5,984 nucleotides of DNA, from contig DBGCOP010000005.1 of NCBI GenBank assembly GCA_048360435.1, positions 1 through 5,984 of the forward strand, in the 5' to 3' direction. A program made the position numbers and the translations under genes. The notes beneath the pieces were generated by a model. That model ran no database searches. It was given only the letters and a program-made list of their open reading frames with translations, and was not told the origin of the DNA. Below are positions 1 to 5,142 of this stretch, one piece after another. The DNA comes from Limenecus sp048360435. GTDB taxonomy: Bacteria; Cyanobacteriota; Vampirovibrionia; Gastranaerophilales; Gastranaerophilaceae. Numbering within the stretch: the stretch's first letter is position 1; each line of letters starts with the position of its first letter.

Positions 1-2
1 AA

Positions 3-95
3 ATGTCAAAAAAAGAAGGCAGCGGACTGATAAAGGTTTCCGGCTACACAAGACGAGACGGCACTGTCGTTAAGAGTTATTACAGAAGCCGTTAA
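3..95 (+). CDS. Small basic ORF with GYTRRDGT motif (30 aa, or the end of a longer gene)
   Basis: A 30-residue frame starts at ATG 3 and stops at TAA 93-95. It reads through SGYTRRDGTVVKSYYRSR, which resembles the short GYTRKDGT-x-V-x-x-HYRS motif found in many small bacterial and phage proteins and at the C-termini of some phage head proteins. The function of the motif is unknown to me. Because the window begins two bases upstream, I cannot see a ribosome binding site, and the frame may be the tail end of a longer upstream gene. The product is strongly basic. It lies 32 bases before the first connector gene and reads in the same direction, so it probably belongs to the same late operon. I do not assign a role. 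Confidence 0.5.
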   Translation: MSKKEGSGLIKVSGYTRRDGTVVKSYYRSR

Positions 96-127
96 AAAAC
101 ACGTAAAGAAAGAAGGAAAGGAAGATT

Positions 128-571
128 ATGACCATTATTCTTAACAAAAACTCGTTTATAACAAAAGAAGATGCTGATATATATTTTGATGAAAGATACG
201 ATTCAAAAATCTGGCAGGATACTGATGATGAAACAAAAGAAAAACTCCTCATTACAGCCAGCAGAAAGATAAACTCATTCGATTACACAGGTGAAAAAGC
301 GGACGAAACACAGCCAATGGAATTTCCAAGAAACTACGGCACACCTCAAGACATCAAAGATGCAGTTTGTGAAGAAGCAATCTCAATGCTCTCTCAGGAA
401 AACAATGTTCATAAAAAAAATCAAGAAAACAACATAAGTTCAATAAGTCTGGGCGCGGGTTCAGTTTCTTATTCCGGATTTCAAAAAACTGCGGTTGAAA
501 AAGAGATAATTTCTCACACTGCACTTTATTTAATCTCAAAATGGATAAAAAAAGGCTACGCAATGGGCTAA
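128..571 (+). CDS. Head-tail connector / DnaT-like (gp6-type adaptor) protein
   Basis: A 147-residue protein. Residues about 9-82 fit the phage family often annotated as DnaT-like ssDNA-binding protein, or gp6-like head-tail adaptor: a start of the type NSFITKEDADIYF, then an aromatic W29, a helix with LLITASRKINSFDYTG (residues 40-55), then Q62 and an FPRN segment (66-69), then IKDAVCEEAISML (76-88). Members form a ring under the portal that joins head and tail; the DnaT name is a historical similarity, and a DNA replication role is not implied. The C-terminal third (residues 95-147) is less conserved, with a Gly/Ser patch (SLGAGSVSYSG) typical of this family. GGAAAGGAAG lies just before ATG 128. 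Its place before a head-closure gene and a tail terminator supports a connector role. The assignment is by motif and position only. Confidence 0.8.
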   Translation: MTIILNKNSFITKEDADIYFDERYDSKIWQDTDDETKEKLLITASRKINSFDYTGEKADETQPMEFPRNYGTPQDIKDAVCEEAISMLSQENNVHKKNQENNISSISLGAGSVSYSGFQKTAVEKEIISHTALYLISKWIKKGYAMG

Positions 572-605
572 GTCTTTAAAATCAAATATTCAGAAAGGAA
601 GAATA

Positions 606-914
606 ATGAGCTATTACTCTTATATGCTCACCGATTGTGCTGTTTTAAAAACAACGGCAGGCACTGATTTTAACGGTGAGCCAAAAATCATTGCAGAAGA
701 ATCCATCAACTGCAAAATCGAATTCAAAAATTCCCTCGCAATAAACTCTCAAGGTCAGGAGCTGACTTCATCAGGCAGGCTTTTTACGGAGTCTGTTGTA
801 AAAGTTGATGACATCATTACGATTAACAAAACCGATTACAAAGTCATCAATGTAAACCCCTATTACCCGATTGACAGCTCTGTGCTTGTAATAAACGAGG
901 TTTATTTCGCCTGA
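606..914 (+). CDS. Head closure / minor capsid (head-tail joining) protein
   Basis: A 102-residue, mostly beta-strand protein that resembles putative minor capsid or head-closure proteins (Minor_capsid_1-like, SPP1 gp16-type). Recognisable pattern: an early strand with a cysteine (CAVLKT, 11-16), a strand pair around INCKIEFKNS (34-43), a polar turn with the G-x-E-L-T-S-S-G pattern (50-57), then V-K-V-D-D-I-I-T-I (65-73) and DYKVINVNPYYPID (77-90), the usual small beta-barrel stopper fold. Such proteins sit below the adaptor ring, plug the DNA exit after packaging and bind the tail. The start is fixed by AAAGGAAG upstream of ATG 606. It lies between the adaptor and the tail terminator, the usual order in siphophages. 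It ends with TGA. The family name is inferred from pattern and context. Confidence 0.72.
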   Translation: MSYYSYMLTDCAVLKTTAGTDFNGEPKIIAEESINCKIEFKNSLAINSQGQELTSSGRLFTESVVKVDDIITINKTDYKVINVNPYYPIDSSVLVINEVYFA

Positions 915-950
915 TTTTTTTTGAACTAAGACTCAAACAAAGGAGAAAAA

Positions 951-1322
951 ATGATATTAGATGACCTCAAAAATTTTATTGTCGAAAAAGTTTCGGCAGA
1001 TGAACAAACAATAAAATATGACTGTGATTCATCAAAAGGGGAAGACATTATACTTCTCAACCTGTATAACAGTCTGCCCTGCGACCTTGCAAGACGTTCC
1101 TCCGTAAAAATTACGGTCAAAAACAAAGACCTTGAGCTTTCAAGAAATCTTTGTTTTTCTCTGCATGATTTATTATTCCCCGAGGATTGCTTCCAAAAAT
1201 CAATCGTCATAAACAAAAAGATAATGCATGCAGCTCTCAACAAAGGCCCCTTTTATCTTGAAAAAGATTCATCAAAACGGCACTGCTACGTGCTCGACAT
1301 CACACTAACACACAACAGATAA
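951..1322 (+). CDS. Tail terminator / minor capsid protein (Minor_capsid_3-like)
   Basis: A 123-residue protein with the layout of phage tail terminators annotated as minor capsid protein (Minor_capsid_3 / tail terminator families). It has an N-terminal helix (MILDDLKNFIVEKV), a beta segment with LNLYNSLPCD (38-47), a strand VKITVKN (52-58), a long helix ELSRNLCFSLHDLLF (62-76), and C-terminal strands ending CYVLDITLTHNR. These proteins form the hexameric ring that caps the tail tube at its head-proximal end and docks to the head-closure ring. A strong AGGAG at 941-945 precedes ATG 951. The gene directly precedes the tail tube gene, which is the expected neighbour. The base run TTTTTTTT after the previous gene is not preceded by a stable hairpin, so I see no terminator there. 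Confidence 0.72.
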   Translation: MILDDLKNFIVEKVSADEQTIKYDCDSSKGEDIILLNLYNSLPCDLARRSSVKITVKNKDLELSRNLCFSLHDLLFPEDCFQKSIVINKKIMHAALNKGPFYLEKDSSKRHCYVLDITLTHNR

Positions 1323-1333
1323 GGAGAAAAAAA

Positions 1334-1927
1334 ATGGCACTCAAAACAGTTACAAAACTTTTCGGTGTAGATGATGCAAAACTGTTCCCTATTACCGAAG
1401 ATTCAGAAACCGCTTTCACATGTTCGGAAGGAATCGACCTTCCGGGTGTAAGACAAATTTCTTTGACTTATGAAATCGAAGAAAAATCACTGACAGGAGA
1501 TGAAAAAGTTCTTGAGATTTCAAACAAAATCAAATCCGTTACTTTCAACATGGAATATGCAAAACTTTCTCTGGAAGTTTTGGCACAGCTCACAGGCGGA
1601 AGCCTGACAACATCCGGTGAAGGCGACACAGAAACAAGTTTGTTCTCTTTCGGCGGAGGAGACCTTCCCGGTTATTTCCAGCTCAAAGCTCAAATTCTTG
1701 ACACAAACAACGAAGGCGGAGACGTTCATTTCTGTGTATACAAAGCCAAAGCAACAGCAATTCCGATTAACGGTGTTGAAGATGACTTTGCTACTTTAAC
1801 ATTTGACGGAAAAGGCGTTTATACTGAACACGAATTCGGCACTGACAACAAACAGACAAAACTTCTTGACATTGAAATACATGCAAAAGAAAAACCTCTC
1901 AGTGCTACTGTTGATGCAGGTTCGTAA
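1334..1927 (+). CDS. Major tail (tail tube) protein
   Basis: A 197-residue protein that resembles phi13-type major tail proteins. It opens with a short N-terminal arm (MALKTVTKLFGVDDAKLF), then alternating strands: RQISLTYEIEEKSLTGDEKV (40-59) and a tube-type segment KSVTFNMEYAKLSLEVLAQL (67-86), followed by a GG-rich turn. A second half with YFQLKAQI, VHFCVYKAKATAIPING and FATLTFDGKGVYTEHEF follows. Family members polymerise into the hexameric tube through which DNA is ejected. AAGGAG at about 1321-1326 gives a strong ribosome binding site for ATG 1334, as expected for a highly expressed gene. The gene ends with tandem stops TAA TAA (1925-1930), so termination is doubly secured before the hairpin at 1950-1997. 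No Ig-like C-terminal domain is visible. Confidence 0.8.
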   Translation: MALKTVTKLFGVDDAKLFPITEDSETAFTCSEGIDLPGVRQISLTYEIEEKSLTGDEKVLEISNKIKSVTFNMEYAKLSLEVLAQLTGGSLTTSGEGDTETSLFSFGGGDLPGYFQLKAQILDTNNEGGDVHFCVYKAKATAIPINGVEDDFATLTFDGKGVYTEHEFGTDNKQTKLLDIEIHAKEKPLSATVDAGS

Positions 1928-1949
1928 TAATTCAATTCTCTCTTGCAGA

Positions 1950-1997
1950 CCCCGTTCAGTCCTGATATGCACAGTTGTTGCATATCAGACTCAGGGG
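1950..1997 (+). promoter_or_regulatory. Long intergenic hairpin between tail tube and small terminase
   Basis: CTGATATGCA (1962-1971) and TGCATATCAG (1979-1988) form a perfect 10-bp inverted repeat with a 7-base loop. The stem extends through a single bulged C (1961) by AGT/ACT (1958-1960, 1989-1991). After a small internal loop it continues with CCCC (1950-1953) against GGGG (1994-1997), giving 17 pairs. No T-run follows, so it is not a standard terminator. It ends at the purine-rich stretch just upstream of ATG 2012 and could cover or shape the ribosome entry region of the next gene, or protect the 3' end of the abundant tail tube mRNA. The stem is direct observation; the role is inference. 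Confidence 0.6.
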
Positions 1998-2011
1998 CGG
2001 AAATTACAGTT

Positions 2012-2431
2012 ATGAAAAAATTATCAAAAACCAAAACGGAAAAATTAAAAAAGCTCTGTCTTGAGCTGATAAAAGAAAACAATCTTGTCTTTTTTGACGA
2101 GCTGTTTATTTTTTCAGACATAGAGCCGGCAATATTTTATGAATCGGGTCTGGCTGAAACACAGAGTCTGAAAGATGCTCTTGAAATAAACCGTGCAAAG
2201 CTCAAGCGTGAGCTTCGGCTCAAATGGTTCGAAAGCACAAACGCAACCTTGAACGCAGCTTTATACAAACTTGTTTGTACAGAAGAGGAGAAACGTGCGC
2301 TCTCTTCCTCACAGTCTCAAAAATCCTCTCAATCATCTGAAGTCTGCACTCAGGAGGAATATTTGAGGAGCCTGAAAGAAATGGGAGAAGCACTGAATAC
2401 AACAGACATTGAAACACAGGAGATGACATAA
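2012..2431 (+). CDS. Probable terminase small subunit
   Basis: The frame is open from ATG 1943, but the 23 extra codons would run through the intergenic hairpin and encode an unconvincing Cys/Ser-rich leader. I prefer ATG 2012, giving 139 residues beginning MKKLSKTKTEKLKKLC. GGA at 1999-2001 is a modest ribosome binding site. The body has helix-turn-helix-like spacing (LCLELIKEN, then FSDIEPAIFYESGLAE) followed by a helical KAKLKRELRL-type stretch and WFESTNATLNAALYKLVCTE (about residues 73-92), a pattern I associate with small terminase subunits of phages from uncultured gut bacteria. The end is polar and Ser/Gln-rich. It sits one base before the large terminase gene, the classic partner arrangement. 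It would recognise phage DNA and load the large subunit. The family call rests strongly on context. Confidence 0.65.
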   Translation: MKKLSKTKTEKLKKLCLELIKENNLVFFDELFIFSDIEPAIFYESGLAETQSLKDALEINRAKLKRELRLKWFESTNATLNAALYKLVCTEEEKRALSSSQSQKSSQSSEVCTQEEYLRSLKEMGEALNTTDIETQEMT

Positions 2432-2432
2432 A

Positions 2433-3716
2433 GTGCCCATAGATTGGACAAAATCTAAATACAGTAAAAAACACAGGCAGTTTTTGAGTTTGAGACCGGA
2501 AGATATGAAATTTTTCACACTTTGTGACGGTGCGGTCCGCTCGGCAAAGACACTTTCCATAATCTACAAAATCCCTCAGATTTTTAATTTTATAGGCAAC
2601 GAATATCTGAAAGTATTTTCAGGTTATTCAAAAAATACAGTGAGAAACAATGTACTTGTTGAACTTCTGCCTTATTTAAAAAACTATCACGGAGCACAAA
2701 TAAAATTCAATTCCGCAAGCGGAGAGCTGGACATAAAGCTCTGGGGCAAACTTTACAACTGTCTCGTTGTAGGCGGCGGCAAGTCTGACAGTGATTCAAA
2801 CATTCAAGGTGCAACGTGGGATTTCTGGTATGCAAACGAGCTTCCCAAGCATCATTACGGATTTTACAACATGGCACTTTCCCGTCTTACGCCCGAAAAT
2901 GCCAGAGCTGTTGCCGACAGCAACCCCGAAAGCTCAAACCACTGGCTTTACACAGAAAGAATAAAGCCCTATCTTGAAAACGACAAAAATATCAGAAGCA
3001 TTTTTGATTATCGTCATTTTACTATGGAGGACAATGCAAACCTGTCAAAAGCCTTTATTGAAAACCAGAAAAAGCTTTACACAGGTGTTTTTGAAGCCAG
3101 AAAAATCAAAGGACTCTGGGTTGTGGCAGAGGGACTTGTTTATGACACGTTTTCTGTCAAAAAACACACATGTTCTCACAAGCAGGTTCTTGAAAAAATT
3201 AACAACTCCGAATTCATTGATTTTTTCCTCGGGCTGGACTGGGGCTGGAGGCACCCTTTGTCATGCGGTTTATACGCTGTTACAAAAGAAAAGAAGTATT
3301 ACAAGATAGACGAACTTTTCGGTTCAAAGCTCTGTGAAGATGACGTCACAGGCTGGATTCTAAAAAAGCAGGAGGAATACGGAAGGTTTTTCCGTTTCAT
3401 AAATGCCGACAACGCAAGACCGGAACAAAACCACAAGCTCAGGCGCAATCTCAACGGGATAACGGTATTTGAAGAAAAACCAAAGGTCATAGACAGCATT
3501 GCAATCGTTCGTTCAATTATAAATTATGACCGTTTGATAATCAACAAAGACCGCTGCAAAAATACTCTGCGAGAGTTCGGAACATATCGCTATCCAAACG
3601 AAGACGAGAGAGAAAACAGGATTCTTGATTCTGACATGCCGTTAAAAGAAAACGACGACGCTATGGACGAGACAAGATATGCCCTGAACTTTTACGAAAC
3701 ACACTATTTCAGCTGA
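2433..3716 (+). CDS. terL: Terminase large subunit (PBSX-like DNA packaging ATPase/nuclease)
   Basis: A 427-residue protein starting at GTG 2433, with AGGAG at 2418-2422 spaced 10 bases. The next ATG lies only eight codons before the Walker A loop, so the GTG start is preferred. ATPase half: Walker A GAVRSAKT (33-40), a Walker B region DFWYANELP with catalytic Glu136, where the usual acidic residue before it is Asn135, and a coupling motif DSNPESSNHWLY (162-173). The segment YRHFTMEDNANL (193-204) and GLWVVAEGLVYDTF (227-240) are typical of PBSX-type terminases. Nuclease half: LGLDWGW with Asp269, NADNARPE with Asp326, and NDDAMDETRYAL (408-418) with Asp409 and Asp412. All expected acidic residues are present and the length is normal. 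It pumps DNA into the prohead and cuts it. The stop TGA overlaps an ATG (3716) that does not open a convincing gene. Confidence 0.93.
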   Translation: MPIDWTKSKYSKKHRQFLSLRPEDMKFFTLCDGAVRSAKTLSIIYKIPQIFNFIGNEYLKVFSGYSKNTVRNNVLVELLPYLKNYHGAQIKFNSASGELDIKLWGKLYNCLVVGGGKSDSDSNIQGATWDFWYANELPKHHYGFYNMALSRLTPENARAVADSNPESSNHWLYTERIKPYLENDKNIRSIFDYRHFTMEDNANLSKAFIENQKKLYTGVFEARKIKGLWVVAEGLVYDTFSVKKHTCSHKQVLEKINNSEFIDFFLGLDWGWRHPLSCGLYAVTKEKKYYKIDELFGSKLCEDDVTGWILKKQEEYGRFFRFINADNARPEQNHKLRRNLNGITVFEEKPKVIDSIAIVRSIINYDRLIINKDRCKNTLREFGTYRYPNEDERENRILDSDMPLKENDDAMDETRYALNFYETHYFS

Positions 3717-3725
3717 TGAAAAATT

Positions 3726-3741
3726 GTACCCCATGGGGTAC
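3726..3741. promoter_or_regulatory. Perfect 16-bp palindrome (possible operator)
   Basis: GTACCCCATGGGGTAC reads identically on both strands, with no spacer. It lies 10 bases after the terminase stop. Its 3' edge is 12 bases upstream of the TATAAA box at 3754-3759, so it covers the place where a -35 element would be. That position suits a repressor or activator site. It could instead form a very tight RNA hairpin. The palindrome is observed; regulation is inferred. Confidence 0.6.
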
Positions 3742-3750
3742 GCAAAAATG

Positions 3751-3759
3751 TGTTATAAA
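3751..3759 (+). promoter_or_regulatory. Candidate extended -10 promoter after terminase
   Basis: TGTTATAAA matches an extended -10 element (TG-N-TATAAT, one mismatch). No good -35 hexamer is found at 16-18 bases. The palindrome at 3726-3741 lies there instead, which fits an activator-dependent or repressible promoter. The predicted start is at about 3766, immediately before the first paired base of the foldable RNA at 3767. Experimental proof is lacking. Confidence 0.45.
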
Positions 3760-3765
3760 TAAAAA

Positions 3766-3946
3766 CGTAAGAGGTGAACGCAAAAATTTGCCGAAGCCCA
3801 CCTTACAAAAGGCTTATACAGCTATGCCCGATTTACAAAAATATACTTCATTTACCTTAAATTCGTACTCTAAACTATCCATGACCTTTTTCGGGGGAGC
3901 GTTTTTTTCCTCAGTAAAGCAGATTGTCAGCTCCCCCGTTTTTTTT
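3766..3946 (+). ncRNA. Candidate structured small RNA or attenuated leader
   Basis: The stretch from the predicted transcription start to the T-run of the terminator is non-coding and folds locally. GTAAGAGGTG (3767-3776) pairs with CACCTTAC (3799-3806), with one bulged A. Inside its loop, GCAA/TTGC (3780-3783, 3788-3791) can form a small hairpin. AAGCC (3794-3798) can pair with GGCTT (3811-3815), which would make a pseudoknot, while GGC/GCC plus ATA/TAT (3811-3828) is a competing hairpin. The middle (about 3831-3890) is AT-rich and open. The 3' end is the stem at 3892-3938 with eight T residues. Such competing pairings ahead of a terminator are typical of attenuators or riboswitches, but I recognise no known class. 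An independent small RNA is equally possible. A frame from ATG 3716 crosses this region, but its product looks random. Confidence 0.4.
3892..3946 (+). terminator. Intrinsic terminator after terminase
   Basis: CGGGGGAGC (3892-3900) pairs perfectly with GCTCCCCCG (3930-3938) and is followed at once by eight T residues (3939-3946). The loop is long (29 bases, itself containing a T-run), but the 9-bp GC-rich stem plus T-run is a convincing Rho-independent terminator. It would end both transcripts arriving from terminase and those started at about 3766, so the tail chaperone downstream needs readthrough, antitermination or its own promoter. Confidence 0.75.
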
Positions 3947-3992
3947 GGATATTTATTTACAACGAATAAAGGTATACAAGAAAGGAAAAAAT

Positions 3993-4382
3993 ATGCTTCA
4001 AGACATTTGCAACAAAGAACACACTATTAACGTAGGTGAAAAGATTTACAAGCTCGAGTTTGACAACAAGGCATATGCCAGAGCCGAGCAGGTTACAGGA
4101 AAGGGACTTTTTCGTTTGTATGATGCTTTACTTATAAAAAACAGTTTATCAGCTTCGGAATGTATTGAACTTTTTTGCTGCGGATTAAAGAAAAATCACA
4201 CAGAAGAAGAGATTTCTGAGCTGAAGCAGGAGTTTGAACAGAAGCCGTTTTTGTTTATGCATAATTACGGAACTCTTTGTGCAGCTTTTACGGAACCTTT
4301 GTTGCCGCCTGAGATAATGGAGCAAAATAAAAAAAAAGTTCAACAAAAGAAAAAGACAGCGAAGAAAGGTTTGATTAGCTAA
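3993..4382 (+). CDS. Probable tail assembly chaperone
   Basis: The frame is open from ATG 3924, inside the terminator. ATG 3993 is the better start because GAAAGGA lies just upstream, giving 129 residues. Residues 13-35 (NVGEKIYKLEFDNKAYARAEQV) followed by a short helix and SLSASECIELFCCGLKKNHTEEEISEL (51-77) match the pattern of small tail assembly chaperones of the GTA_TAC / Phage_TAC_11 kind: a strand pair, a helix with an x-A-x-x-E motif, then a sub-domain ending in a T-x-E-E helix. They coat the tape measure during tail assembly. The C-terminus is extremely Lys-rich (113-125) and contains a 9-A run, where a -1 frameshift may extend the protein. It sits just before the presumed tape measure, except for the inserted minus-strand genes. 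Assignment is by pattern and position. Confidence 0.65.
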   Translation: MLQDICNKEHTINVGEKIYKLEFDNKAYARAEQVTGKGLFRLYDALLIKNSLSASECIELFCCGLKKNHTEEEISELKQEFEQKPFLFMHNYGTLCAAFTEPLLPPEIMEQNKKKVQQKKKTAKKGLIS

Positions 4383-4462
4383 CCGTATACACAACAGCGA
4401 GAAACATTCCGGGCTGGAGTGACAGGGAGTTCCTGGAAGCAAAGCCCAAGAAGGTTTTCTAA
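4331..4462 (+). other. -1 frame extension of the tail chaperone, interrupted by one amber codon
   Basis: Nine A residues (4329-4337) in the chaperone gene are a plausible -1 slippage site. In the -1 frame translation continues SSTKEKDSEERFD, meets TAG at 4376-4378, then runs on for 27 codons as LTVYTTARNIPG followed by WSDREFLEAKPKKVF to TAA 4460-4462. The last part, with W-x-x-x-E-F-x-x-x-x-P, looks like the short second component of tail chaperones (the gpT-like part in lambda-type gpG/gpGT pairs). No usual start codon exists after the TAG, so this stretch can be reached only by frameshift plus amber readthrough, or it is a damaged remnant. It ends two bases before the stop codon of the inverted gene at 4464. 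Confidence 0.4.
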
Positions 4463-4463
4463 T

Positions 4464-4976
4464 TTATTTTCTTGTTTTAGTTAGCTCACCTTTTTCGTTA
4501 TAGCAGTTTTTGCCTTTCCAGCGAGAAATGAAATTCCCCTGGTTGTCAAATACATATTGTTCATCATAAGATATTACAACATATACGCCCACCAAATTAC
4601 CTTTATTATCATACATAACCCATTTGGTTTTATCTTTAGTCAAAAAATCAATTTTTTCTAAATGACCTGTTGAGTCATAATAATATACTCTTTCTGAATT
4701 GTTTTTATATATCACTGCATAGGAGTTATCAGAGAATCTTGTATTTATCCTATACGGTAAAAATATCTTTAAGAGACCTGATTTTTTTTCGGTATTTTCT
4801 TCAAAGACAAAATATTTCTTATACTCATTAATATCTATTTTTGATGAAACATCTTGAAATGCTATTTTTCTTATTTCATCTACTGTGTATGATACTCCCC
4901 CTGTCAATGTTTGAGCCAAACTTGATGAGATTAAACATTTCAATACAAATAAACATATTACAATTAATTTTCTCAT
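4464..4976 (-). CDS. Secreted accessory protein A with tandem Y-D-G-x-L repeats
   Basis: A 170-residue protein on the minus strand. The frame extends six codons further to TTG 4994, but ATG 4976 is preferred: it begins a clear signal peptide (MRKLIVICLFVLKCLISSSLAQ) with likely cleavage after SLA, and it lies 6 bases from a TATAAT. The mature protein starts near TLTGGVSYTV. The C-terminal half has four short repeats of the form aromatic-D/N-x-x-G-x-L/F: YYDSTGHL (99-106), MYDNKGNL (121-128), VFDNQGNF (142-149) and CYNEKGEL (158-165). This recalls YwqK/MORN-like or YD-type beta-hairpin repeats. It is clearly related to the gene at 5126-5644. It interrupts the tail genes in opposite orientation and is more AT-rich than they are. 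Function is unknown; I infer an exported accessory (moron) protein. Confidence 0.75.
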   Translation of the reverse strand: MRKLIVICLFVLKCLISSSLAQTLTGGVSYTVDEIRKIAFQDVSSKIDINEYKKYFVFEENTEKKSGLLKIFLPYRINTRFSDNSYAVIYKNNSERVYYYDSTGHLEKIDFLTKDKTKWVMYDNKGNLVGVYVVISYDEQYVFDNQGNFISRWKGKNCYNEKGELTKTRK

Positions 4977-4982
4977 ATGGAA

Positions 4983-4988
4983 ATTATA
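4983..4988 (-). promoter_or_regulatory. Promoter -10 of inverted gene A (predicted leaderless)
   Basis: On the minus strand TATAAT is followed by exactly six bases and then ATG (4976-4974). The expected transcription start is therefore the A of the start codon, and no Shine-Dalgarno is present. A TTGTCA lies about 20 bases upstream, overlapping the opposing ATGACAA start; that spacing is too long for a classical -35. The promoter is embedded in the ribosome binding region of the plus-strand gene at 5008. Confidence 0.6.
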
Positions 4989-5007
4989 TAACAAGAAAGG
5001 AAAACAA

Positions 5008-5142
5008 ATGACAAATACAGATTATGACAAAATAAACTTCAAAGACCCCAAAAAACTTCAAAAAGCACTGAAAGAACTAATTGAAACATTAAAAAAGAAT
5101 AACAAAGAATTCGCTGAGGTGGAAGCTATTCTCTTGTCATAA
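5008..5142 (+). pseudogene. Truncated duplicate of the 5' end of the downstream tail gene
   Basis: ATG 5008 has AGAAAGGA at 4994-5001 with 6-base spacing and opens a 44-codon frame, MTNTDYDKINFK followed by DPKKLQKALKELIETLKK and NNKEFAEV, then EAILLS and TAA 5140-5142. From DPKK to AEV it is identical, at DNA level too, to the start of the gene at 5677. After base 5121 the match stops abruptly and the frame enters the 3' end of inverted gene B, overlapping its last 17 bases antisense. The first 12 residues differ from those of the full gene. It looks like a recombination scar, yet it keeps an intact ribosome binding site and could make a small helical peptide that mimics the N-terminus of the tail protein. 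Confidence 0.7.
5044..5121 (+). repeat. 78-bp direct repeat, copy 1
   Basis: Identical over 78 bases to 5704-5781, offset 660. It begins GACCCCAAAAAACTTC and ends TTCGCTGAGGTG. It codes for the helical segment from DPKKLQ to FAEV in both copies. The sequence on each side differs between copies, including the adjoining inverted genes. Confidence 0.97.

Noticed and set aside
915..922. Run of eight T after the head-closure gene as a terminator
   Set aside because: Only a trivial 3-bp stem precedes it.
1943..2011. Longer N-terminus for the small terminase gene
   Set aside because: The 23 extra codons translate the intergenic hairpin; ATG 2012 gives a natural Lys-rich start.
3767..3806. Lysine riboswitch, because of AGAGGTG and GCCGAAG segments
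   Set aside because: The other conserved parts and the five-way junction are missing, and no lysine gene follows.
3924..3992. Longer N-terminus for the tail chaperone
   Set aside because: It starts inside the terminator hairpin; ATG 3993 has a good GAAAGGA site.
3716..4030. A 104-codon plus-strand frame whose ATG overlaps the terminase stop
   Set aside because: It crosses the palindrome, promoter, foldable RNA, terminator and the start of the chaperone gene; no ribosome binding site is evident; the product looks like random translation.
4185..4442. Minus-strand frame opposite the chaperone
   Set aside because: It is the complement of Lys-rich coding sequence, giving an artefactual Leu/Phe-rich product, with no ribosome binding site.
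4447..4478. Terminator between tail chaperone and inverted gene A (CAAGAA/TTCTTG followed by TTTT)
   Set aside because: The stem is AT-rich with G-T pairs, the loop is long for its strength and the T-run is short; too weak to annotate.
4977..4994. Six-codon extension of inverted gene A to a TTG start
   Set aside because: It would run through the TATAAT box and would put charged/polar residues ahead of a clean signal peptide.
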